NCBI GenBank assembly: GCA_965199055.1
Contig: CBDAQR010000003.1
Coordinates: forward strand, 1,798,001 to 1,862,000
DNA length: 64,000 bases
Reading direction: 5' to 3'
DNA from: CBDAQR01 sp965199055
Lineage (GTDB): Bacteria; Pseudomonadota; Gammaproteobacteria; Pseudomonadales; Halieaceae
Shown: piece after piece, positions 1 through 6,644 of the stretch
Layout: each line of letters opens with the position of its first letter
Position numbering within the stretch: the stretch's first letter is position 1
Made by a program: the position numbers and the translations under genes
Notes under the pieces: model-generated
Told to the model about the DNA's origin: nothing
What the model saw: only the letters and a program-made list of their open reading frames with translations
Database searches by the model: none

Positions 1-308
1 TGCTGGCCTCCATTTTTTACGATGGCGGCAGCTCAGCCAGCGGCGGTTCACCGCTATTCCACCTGCTCAGTGGCGGCACCATGTTTGGTGCGTTCTTTAT
101 CGTCACTGACCCAGTGACATCGGCGGTATCCGTGCGCGGCAGGCTGGTCTACGGTGCGTTGTGTGGCGTACTCATCTACACCATTCGCAGTTGGGGGAAT
201 TACCCGGACGCCGTTGCTTTCGCGGTGCTCATTATGAATTTCGCCGCACCATTCATCGACTACTACACCCAGCCCCGGACTTACGGTCATGGGGGTGCCG
301 CAAAATGA
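1..308 (+). CDS. rnfD: Rnf electron-transport complex subunit D (3' end only)
   Basis: This is the C-terminal part of RnfD, an integral membrane subunit of the Rnf ferredoxin:NAD oxidoreductase, which couples electron transfer to Na+ or H+ movement. The 5' end lies outside the window; the first complete codon is at base 3. The sequence contains the conserved GTMFGAFFIVTDPVTS stretch, followed by hydrophobic segments typical of the last RnfD helices. The stop TGA at 306-308 overlaps the next start ATG at 305 (ATGA), so rnfG is translationally coupled. The rnfD-rnfG-rnfE order is the standard operon order, which supports the call. Confidence 0.93.
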   Translation, partial: LASIFYDGGSSASGGSPLFHLLSGGTMFGAFFIVTDPVTSAVSVRGRLVYGALCGVLIYTIRSWGNYPDAVAFAVLIMNFAAPFIDYYTQPRTYGHGGAAK

Positions 309-934
309 TGACACGATCCATCAGCCGCAATAGCATACTTCTTGGTCTATTCGCGGTACTCACCACGGGCATCATCGCAGGCACCTATCTGGGCACCCGC
401 GACCGCATAGCGTTTGAACAGCGTAAAGCCGCAGAGCGGGCCCTGCTCGAGATAGTTCCACCCGCGCGACACAATAATTCTATGCTCGACGATACACTAC
501 CGGTGGCCATGGGCACCCTGGGTGCGCGTGTCGATAAGCAGCTTTTCATTGCTCGTCAGGACGGACAAACCGTTGCGGTGATTCTGCCGGTTACTGCACC
601 AGACGGCTATAGCGGTGATATCGATATTATTGTCGGGGTCAATGCGAACGGCAGCGTCGCAGGTGTGAGGGCACTGGCCCACAAGGAGACGCCGGGACTC
701 GGTGACAAAGTCGACCTAAAGAAATCTGACTGGGTGCTGGATTTTAATGGCCGCTCACTGCAAAACCCGAAGCCTGAAAAGTGGGCCGTGAAGAAAGATA
801 AGGGTGAATTCGACCAGTTCACAGGTGCCACAATCACACCCCGTGCAGTTACCGCCGCCGTCAAGCGCGCACTAGAGTACTATGACGCCAACCGGGCCAC
901 CCTTCTGGCCCCGCAGGAGCAGGACAATGGCTGA
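305..934 (+). CDS. rnfG: Rnf electron-transport complex subunit G (flavoprotein)
   Basis: RnfG carries covalently bound FMN on the outer face of the membrane and passes electrons within the Rnf complex. The protein is 209 residues if started at the ATG at 305 (ATGA overlap with rnfD); a second Met follows at 308. It has one N-terminal membrane helix (about residues 10-30), then an FMN-binding domain. The flavinylation motif TGAT is at residues 173-176, with Thr176 the expected attachment residue. ETPGLGD upstream is another typical family element. Translation upstream of 305 in the same frame only shadows rnfD and was not used. Confidence 0.95.
   Translation: MMTRSISRNSILLGLFAVLTTGIIAGTYLGTRDRIAFEQRKAAERALLEIVPPARHNNSMLDDTLPVAMGTLGARVDKQLFIARQDGQTVAVILPVTAPDGYSGDIDIIVGVNANGSVAGVRALAHKETPGLGDKVDLKKSDWVLDFNGRSLQNPKPEKWAVKKDKGEFDQFTGATITPRAVTAAVKRALEYYDANRATLLAPQEQDNG
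915..919 (+). promoter_or_regulatory. Ribosome binding site of rnfE
   Basis: AGGAG lies 7 bases before the ATG at 927 and inside the last codons of rnfG. It fixes the rnfE start at 927 rather than the upstream in-frame ATG at 882. Confidence 0.7.
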
Positions 935-1640
935 TGTCAGCTATCGGGAACTTTCCTTAAACGGACTCTGGAAGAACAACCCAGCCATCGTGCAACTTCT
1001 GGGACTGTGCCCTCTGTTGGCGGTAACCGGAACCGTGGTAAACGCGATTGGCCTGGGACTCGCCACCATCTTTGTGCTGGTTGCCTCTAACACCTCTGTC
1101 TCCCTGATTCGCAACGTGGTATCAGACGCTGTGCGCCTGCCGGCGTTCGTAATGATTATTGCCTCCGCCGTGACCTGCATTGAGCTGCTAATGCAGGCTT
1201 TCGCGTTCGAGCTTTATCAGATTCTGGGCATTTTCCTCCCGCTGATTACGACCAACTGCGTGATTCTCGGCCGGGCCGACGGCTTTGCCAGCAAGAATGC
1301 TCTGCTACCGTCGCTCTACGACGGGTTTATCATGGGCATCGGCTTCATGGCGATTCTGGTGCTGCTGGGCGCGCTGCGCGAGTTGAGTGGAACCGGGGCC
1401 CTGTTTGCCAATATGGATCTACTGTTTGGTCCAGGAGCGAAGGACTGGGAGATCGTTTTCTTCAGCGACTACAAGGATTTTCTACTGGCCATTCTGCCGC
1501 CGGGCGCCTTCATCTTCACCGGCCTGATCATTGCGGTTAAGAATCTGATAGATGCAGAACTGAAGGCTCGCGAGGACGCGAGAAAAGAAAAGCCCGCCGC
1601 GGGCTCGAAGCGGGTGCGCGTCACTGGCACGATAAGCTGA
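927..1640 (+). CDS. rnfE: Rnf electron-transport complex subunit E
   Basis: RnfE is a six-helix membrane subunit of the Rnf complex, homologous to NqrD. The 237-residue product is strongly hydrophobic throughout, begins with the family-typical NGLWKNNPAIVQLLGLCPLLA and contains LLITTNC-like and LGRADGFASKN segments (LPLITTNCVILGRA at about residues 96-109). It starts 8 bases inside the end of rnfG. The charged C-terminal tail (REDARKEK) is ordinary for the family. The usual following gene of the operon, nth, is not present; a leftward gene converges 11 bases downstream. Confidence 0.95.
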   Translation: MADVSYRELSLNGLWKNNPAIVQLLGLCPLLAVTGTVVNAIGLGLATIFVLVASNTSVSLIRNVVSDAVRLPAFVMIIASAVTCIELLMQAFAFELYQILGIFLPLITTNCVILGRADGFASKNALLPSLYDGFIMGIGFMAILVLLGALRELSGTGALFANMDLLFGPGAKDWEIVFFSDYKDFLLAILPPGAFIFTGLIIAVKNLIDAELKAREDARKEKPAAGSKRVRVTGTIS

Positions 1641-1651
1641 TCGCTTTCGCG

Positions 1652-2047
1652 TCAGCCTTTTATTGCCAGAGTCTGCAGAATCTCTTCCACTGCCGCGTCG
1701 TCCAGGCCATTGTTCTCGACATCGCAGCAATAGGTCACAAACAGTAGCACTGCACCTCTGGCCAAGTACCACTCGCGTACGGCATCGCTGCCATCCTGAT
1801 AGCGTGTGGTACAGCCCTGAAAATCACCGAAACCACTCGCCGACCATTCCCAAGGGTCGTCACCGTTGTCTTTGGCAATAGCCTGCACCTCGGCAGCAGA
1901 GAACTCGCCCTCTTCCTTGTGTAATGTAGAAATCTCGATGCTACCTACATCATCGCGATCGCCAATGACGACGGCGTCGTCTTCCTGTTCGGCCCACCAC
2001 TCAGGGGGCAATCCCAGGGTCCACCATTCGGTTTCCAGTATATTCAT
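1652..2047 (-). CDS. Small acidic protein of unknown function
   Basis: The 131-residue product is soluble and acidic, rich in Trp, Asp and Glu (for example PPEWWAEQEDDAVVIGD near the N terminus), with no signal peptide and no membrane segment. I do not recognise a family. Its start overlaps the end of rimI by 4 bases, which indicates translational coupling at the end of the leftward operon running from 6357. It converges with rnfE with only 11 bases between stops. Real coding is supported by the overlap architecture and by the length of the open frame, not by any domain. Confidence 0.72.
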   Translation of the reverse strand: MNILETEWWTLGLPPEWWAEQEDDAVVIGDRDDVGSIEISTLHKEEGEFSAAEVQAIAKDNGDDPWEWSASGFGDFQGCTTRYQDGSDAVREWYLARGAVLLFVTYCCDVENNGLDDAAVEEILQTLAIKG

Positions 2048-2514
2048 GAATCACTCACTAATACGCAGGACATCAGCAGGGCATCTTCGCGACCACAGTC
2101 ACCCGGATAGTAATCCTTGCGTATGCCATCGTCGAGGAAACCGTGTGAGCGGTAGAGTTGGATAGCCCGCTGATTGCTTTGCCGCACTTCCAGTAGACAG
2201 CGTCGTACGCCGCACTGGTGTAACTCATCGAGCAAAGCACGCATCAATAGAGTGCCCAGACCGGCACCTTGGGTATCCGGGTGCACCGCAATGTTCATGA
2301 GAGTGGCCTCATCAACTACCGTTTGAAAGATGCAGAATCCACGCAATCGTAACCGTTCATCTTCAATAACGAAGGCACCGTCACTGTCACGCAGGCTGCT
2401 GCTAAGAAACTGATTGAGACTCCAGGGCTGTAGCGCAGCAGCACGTTCTATTGCCGCGATCGACTGCACATCTTCGGGGCGCGCCCTGCGGACAACGAAG
2501 GCTTCAGTTGGCAT
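2044..2514 (-). CDS. rimI: Ribosomal protein S18-alanine N-acetyltransferase
   Basis: RimI transfers an acetyl group from acetyl-CoA to the N-terminal alanine of ribosomal protein S18. The product is a single GNAT domain of about 156 residues with the acetyl-CoA binding loop QGAGLGTLL (motif A) and the NQRAIQLYRSHGF segment characteristic of RimI. I start it at the ATG at 2514; a GTG one codon earlier is possible. The start lies 11 bases inside the end of the upstream HolD-like gene. In many gammaproteobacteria rimI follows holD, which is the arrangement seen here. Confidence 0.93.
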   Translation of the reverse strand: MPTEAFVVRRARPEDVQSIAAIERAAALQPWSLNQFLSSSLRDSDGAFVIEDERLRLRGFCIFQTVVDEATLMNIAVHPDTQGAGLGTLLMRALLDELHQCGVRRCLLEVRQSNQRAIQLYRSHGFLDDGIRKDYYPGDCGREDALLMSCVLVSDS

Positions 2515-3232
2515 CACCCGCCAGTGCTTTCAGCTCCCCCCAGGCCTGTCGCTTAAGCTCTGGCTGACGCAGCATCCTCCAGGCGCTCACGCTAATCGTC
2601 ATCGCGTCTGCCGGCAGCAGTGATGCTTCAAACCACTGGGAATCAGGTGCGCCCAGCAGGACCACGCGAGCAGGCTGAAAACGCTCGATACGCCCGGTCA
2701 GAAAACCGGAAAACGCTGCCCGCGCAGCGTCAGTGCCCTGATCAAGCTGAGAGGCGCCGCCCAATGGCCAGTTAAACTGCTCCTGCACCGGCGCATCCGT
2801 GGAAAGGCGCATGGCATGACAAATTGCCTGTATCAGTTGCAGGTACTCTGCACCGACACTGCGACCCGCGGTAATTTCGTCGATCCAATACCAGCCGCCC
2901 GCAAAAGTGGCCGCCACAGAGAATACGGGCACATCGGCAGAAGACGCCGGGGTTGAAACGGCGCGGGCTGGCGCCGATTCCTGGCGGCTTCGCGGCGCAG
3001 GCGTCGCATTGGTGTCTGCCAGGAGCTCGGCGACAGGACTCACGGATCGCTGCGGTAATACTGGCTGTTTCTGGATGGGACTAGAGGCCGGCTGAGGCGC
3101 AGCAGACAACAGGCGCAGACGTCGCGAGTCCGCAGCACCCGGCAGGGCTCGGCGCGACACGTAGCCATCGATACCCAACGCCTCGAGATAGGCTAATCGG
3201 CGAATTTCTCTCGCACCGAGGTGTTCGGTCAC
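2504..3232 (-). CDS. HolD-like protein (possible DNA polymerase III psi subunit)
   Basis: The 242-residue protein begins with RRLAYLEALGIDGYVSRRALPG, resembling the start of polymerase III psi subunits (a short helix followed by a W/Y-containing contact), and ends with a folded alpha/beta region from about residue 105. Between them is a low-complexity linker rich in Ala, Pro, Ser and Gln (about residues 38-100). It is longer than E. coli HolD (137 residues). Its position directly before rimI matches holD-rimI. I see weak sequence similarity plus position; the function is inferred. It follows the radical SAM gene by 2 bases. Confidence 0.6.
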   Translation of the reverse strand: MTEHLGAREIRRLAYLEALGIDGYVSRRALPGAADSRRLRLLSAAPQPASSPIQKQPVLPQRSVSPVAELLADTNATPAPRSRQESAPARAVSTPASSADVPVFSVAATFAGGWYWIDEITAGRSVGAEYLQLIQAICHAMRLSTDAPVQEQFNWPLGGASQLDQGTDAARAAFSGFLTGRIERFQPARVVLLGAPDSQWFEASLLPADAMTISVSAWRMLRQPELKRQAWGELKALAGDAN

Positions 3233-3234
3233 CG

Positions 3235-4884
3235 CTATACCACCTGCTTACTATCTATTACTTCGACAACTTCCACCGTCTCGCGACGCCGCTTAATCTT
3301 GCGCGCCGGTTTATCCATGCGGGGAATGACGTTACGCCACCACCATTCTACCAGCCCCACTTTCCACAGCCAGTAGCCTGTGTAACCAGGAATCGTTGAA
3401 AAGTCGAGGTGACGCAAATGATCGACCCCCCGCTTGATCATGTACACAGCGCGCATGAGGCCGCCAGCAACGGGATACAGAGTTTGTTCCTCGGCGCTTG
3501 AACGCACGCCTCGTAGCATACGATCGAATAACCAGCGCGGGGGCCGCCACACCACTAACAGGTACAACAGGATATTCGCCCAGCGCGGAGGCACGTTGGC
3601 ATAGTTAGAGGAGATTTCCTCAATATCTACACCACGCTCCCGCATGACCCGCTCCAGCTCAGTATTCGGTATTACCCGCAGGCTGAATACGTTAAGTGTG
3701 AACGGCCGGCCGAAGCTATAGATCATCTCCAGCGTGTCGACAACGTCCTGCCGTGTTTCAATTGGATTGTCCATGATGATGTCGTACGCCGGCGGAATCT
3801 GATACCTCGGAGCGAACTCCGCGCATACTTGCGAAGCCTCCACCACTTGTTCAGGCGGTGTGGGCCGCTTATAGAAGTCCAAAATAGCCTGCGAGCCACT
3901 CTGCACTCCCATGCGAATGCGGTTCATTCCCGCCCAGGTCAGCACCTGTATTTTATCTTCCCGCACATAGTTCGGTATCACGCCATAGACGGCGAAGGGG
4001 ATTCCCAGCTCGGCGCGCCAGATTTCCGCAAATTCGGCCAACTGATCATAGGGAATGGCCATGAAGCTGTCGTCGTGAAAGCACACGGTACTGAGCCAGG
4101 GCTGGAGCTCGCGCACTCGCTTGATCTCCTCAACGGCATAACGCGCGCTGGGGTGACGAATTTTGCGATAGCCCACATCGTTCTCAATAAATTTAGTGTT
4201 GCCGCAGTAAGAGCACTTGAACGGACATCCGATGGACCAGACCGTGTTGTAACTCAGTCCTCCATGGGTGAGTCGATCCGTTAATCCAATCGGTCTAAAC
4301 CCTACGCCCGGCTCATAAAGGCTTTCCCCGGAATGCAGCGGGAAAGGCAGGCTTTCCATTTCCTGACTCGTCTGCAGCGGCAGGAAATCATTACGAATGA
4401 TCTCCTCGCCATCACGGAACCAGAAATTGCGCGTCGCTGTGTAATCGCGCCCTTCTTTCAAGGCTTGGAAAAACTGCTCGAAGGCAAACTCACCCTCTCC
4501 GGTACAGATCCCATCGACGTCCGCCATGATGGCGTCCTCCGGATGGATGATGGGGTGAATACCGCCCCAGATAATGGTGGTCGAAGGGCTAATCTCCCGC
4601 ACGCGGCGAATCACGGCTCGGGTGAGACCGGCATAACCTGTCATGCTCGAAAACCCCAACAGGTCACGGCCAGACAAGCCCTGGGCGATCTCATCTACCT
4701 GGTCGGCATTCAGTTCACCGCCACCGCCGGTGCTTCCCATCAGTGCCGCAGAGAGGGAGCGCAGGTTATTGGTGGACACAAAATTGACTTCGGTTTCGGC
4801 GTGCAGACGCCGGGCATAGCCGGCGAACTTACGAAACCCACAGGCCATGATGCCGTCTTCAAGGCACACCAGGCTAACTTTCAT
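3235..4884 (-). CDS. B12-binding radical SAM protein
   Basis: The 549-residue protein has an N-terminal cobalamin-binding-like Rossmann region (about 1-135, with GFSSMTGYAGLTRAVI and the IIWGGIHPIIHPEDA element) followed by a radical SAM core. The [4Fe-4S] cysteines are C220, C224 and C227 in GCPFKCSYC. Such proteins commonly methylate or rearrange unactivated carbons, but the substrate cannot be read from sequence. No histidine of the base-on B12 DxHxxG type is obvious. It sits between a SAM methyltransferase (24 bases upstream) and the HolD-like gene (2 bases downstream), so the housekeeping rimI unit appears to have acquired two modifying enzymes at its front. Confidence 0.88.
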   Translation of the reverse strand: MKVSLVCLEDGIMACGFRKFAGYARRLHAETEVNFVSTNNLRSLSAALMGSTGGGGELNADQVDEIAQGLSGRDLLGFSSMTGYAGLTRAVIRRVREISPSTTIIWGGIHPIIHPEDAIMADVDGICTGEGEFAFEQFFQALKEGRDYTATRNFWFRDGEEIIRNDFLPLQTSQEMESLPFPLHSGESLYEPGVGFRPIGLTDRLTHGGLSYNTVWSIGCPFKCSYCGNTKFIENDVGYRKIRHPSARYAVEEIKRVRELQPWLSTVCFHDDSFMAIPYDQLAEFAEIWRAELGIPFAVYGVIPNYVREDKIQVLTWAGMNRIRMGVQSGSQAILDFYKRPTPPEQVVEASQVCAEFAPRYQIPPAYDIIMDNPIETRQDVVDTLEMIYSFGRPFTLNVFSLRVIPNTELERVMRERGVDIEEISSNYANVPPRWANILLYLLVVWRPPRWLFDRMLRGVRSSAEEQTLYPVAGGLMRAVYMIKRGVDHLRHLDFSTIPGYTGYWLWKVGLVEWWWRNVIPRMDKPARKIKRRRETVEVVEVIDSKQVV

Positions 4885-4908
4885 TTGCAGGTCCAGAACT
4901 AGTTGTTA

Positions 4909-6357
4909 TTACACAGGAATAATACGCCGCATCAAGTAGAGGTGTCGATCACTTCCCGCCACGGGGGCGTCGCTAAGGAGCTCAAAATGCTTGCCAAACG
5001 CGGCTTCGAAGCCCTGCTTGTGATAATCAGGGAATATGTCCTCGCGCGTGCTCAAAAGACGCGCAACCTGGCTGTCGGACTTGGGCACGAATTCTATGAT
5101 CAGATGCTCAGTCAGTTGCGCGAAGTACGCCGCGCAATCGCTGAGCGGAACATTGTTTGATATGGCTATGTGGTGCACCAGAGCTAAGGCCAGTGCAACA
5201 CGGACAGGACCACGCTGAGCTAGGGCCAGGCGCTCGTTATGAGCCCAGCCCAGTGCTGGGGTCGGGTTGGAAAGATCCTGCACCAGCGGCAGCACGTTCT
5301 CGGTCTGCTCACGGGAGATCTGATAACAGCGCTCCACGGCAAGCTCATCAATATCGGCTGCCACTACGGAGAATCCCGCAGCGAGGCCCAGCCGGGAGAA
5401 ACGGCCCGTGTTGGCGCCTAAATCCAGAGCTACTCCGCTACCGCCTACCTCGGCTAAGAATCCTTCGACGAGTCGAACCTTCTCCTGCATGGAGTTATCT
5501 GCGTAATTGGTATCGCTGTAGTAATCACCCCACTCAGTCGGCGCCGCCTGCCATTTGAGTTTACGCACTGCGGTAAGGAGTCCATCAATGAGACCCTTCA
5601 TGCCCATCAGCGATACCGACACCTCTCGCTTCGGTCCATCGCTACGGCCGGCGTCAGCAAAGCGCTGCTGAGCGCGCGCATGCAAGTGAATATGTGCAAG
5701 CAAGGAGTAGCGCAACCAGCTGCGAATCGGCAGCAGTCGACTGGCCAGATCGAGTGGAATGCCGTCGATATAACTGCGCTGCAATTTCACCAGCCGATAG
5801 TCGCAGTTGCTCGCCAGCGCCAGAGGCGCGAAAAAATGCTGACAGAATTGCCGATAGGCAACCCAGGGCTTTCCCTCCTCATAATCCTCAAAGGACAAGG
5901 TGTCGATAAACACTGGCTGATGGCCTAGAAACTGCACATTAAATGCACTGGCATCCTTGAGCACCATGCCATACTCCAGCGCCAGCTGCTGAATACGCAG
6001 CGTAAGTATCGCGGCGTCCTGCAACTGACTGAAGCACCACTCCCAGGGATAGCTAACGAAATCGACTAGCTGTGGGCGGATAACCACGGCTGCAGCCTCA
6101 CTCAGCGCCAGCTCAAGCCCCACCTCCTCGTGCGGAATCAACAACTGCTCGTTAACGAGACGCTCATATAAGCCACTTTCCATCAGGCGTCGATAATCGC
6201 TGTCATGGTCGCGATTTATCTGGCGGTAGAGTACCCCGTCGCGGCGGAAAACCTGGCCAGCGGGGTCACGGAAGGAGCCGCTAAGGGCTTGTGGCTGGGA
6301 CAATGAATTACCTTGTGTTTGAGCGGTTGTTCGCACATTATTGTGCGACAACATCAT
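4909..6357 (-). CDS. Class I SAM-dependent methyltransferase, large
   Basis: The product is about 482 residues. The N-terminal half (about 20-260) contains the SGSFRDPAGQVFRRDG opening and a region resembling kinase-like or NoeA-type N-terminal domains; the C-terminal half is a Rossmann methyltransferase with the SAM motif ALDLGANTGRFSR and ADIDELAVERCY as the acidic ribose-binding strand. I choose the ATG at 6357, which has AGGA 7 bases upstream; a GTG at 6375 is also open. Similar proteins are found in nodulation and surface-glycan loci. Transcribed divergently from the small gene at 6387 with only 29 bases between starts. Confidence 0.82.
   Translation of the reverse strand: MMLSHNNVRTTAQTQGNSLSQPQALSGSFRDPAGQVFRRDGVLYRQINRDHDSDYRRLMESGLYERLVNEQLLIPHEEVGLELALSEAAAVVIRPQLVDFVSYPWEWCFSQLQDAAILTLRIQQLALEYGMVLKDASAFNVQFLGHQPVFIDTLSFEDYEEGKPWVAYRQFCQHFFAPLALASNCDYRLVKLQRSYIDGIPLDLASRLLPIRSWLRYSLLAHIHLHARAQQRFADAGRSDGPKREVSVSLMGMKGLIDGLLTAVRKLKWQAAPTEWGDYYSDTNYADNSMQEKVRLVEGFLAEVGGSGVALDLGANTGRFSRLGLAAGFSVVAADIDELAVERCYQISREQTENVLPLVQDLSNPTPALGWAHNERLALAQRGPVRVALALALVHHIAISNNVPLSDCAAYFAQLTEHLIIEFVPKSDSQVARLLSTREDIFPDYHKQGFEAAFGKHFELLSDAPVAGSDRHLYLMRRIIPV
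6326..6352. promoter_or_regulatory. Inverted repeat in a divergent start region (possible operator)
   Basis: Imperfect dyad: GTTGTTCGCACA at 6326-6337 pairs with TGTGCGACAAC at 6342-6352 around a TTAT centre, with a single bulged T. It covers codons 2-11 of the leftward methyltransferase and lies 35 bases upstream of the rightward start at 6387. It could bind a regulator or fold in the leftward mRNA. Being inside coding sequence, it may also be chance. Confidence 0.3.
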
Positions 6358-6386
6358 ATCAGCATCCTGAGGCACAGTTCCAAATC

Positions 6387-6626
6387 ATGCGCGATTTCCA
6401 GATTTTCGCCTTTGTCCTACTTACCCTGGGCTTATCCACTCCAGCCCACGCCTATCTCGATCCGGGCACGGGTAGCATCCTCCTGCAGGGACTGATCGCA
6501 GCCATTGCTTCCGTAGGGTTCTACGCAAAAACCCACTGGGAGGCCATCAAGGCCTATTCTCGCAAGGACACTGGCGTAGAGGATGATGCTCTCAGCGAGG
6601 AACCGCTCGAAGAACTCAAGGATTAA
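6387..6626 (+). CDS. Small exported or membrane-anchored protein
   Basis: The 79-residue product starts MRDFQIFAFVLLTLGLSTPAHA, a clear Sec signal peptide with cleavage after AHA. The mature part has the short motif YLDPGTGSILLQGLIAAIASVGF, a glycine-rich hydrophobic segment seen in small proteins encoded next to sulfatase/phosphoglycerol-transferase-like and glycan genes. An acidic tail follows. The start at 6387 was chosen because it gives a perfect signal peptide; longer versions in the same frame have no sense upstream. The next gene begins 18 bases later, so the two are likely co-transcribed. Function unknown. Confidence 0.78.
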   Translation: MRDFQIFAFVLLTLGLSTPAHAYLDPGTGSILLQGLIAAIASVGFYAKTHWEAIKAYSRKDTGVEDDALSEEPLEELKD

Positions 6627-6644
6627 CCCCGCACCGCTCTTGCC

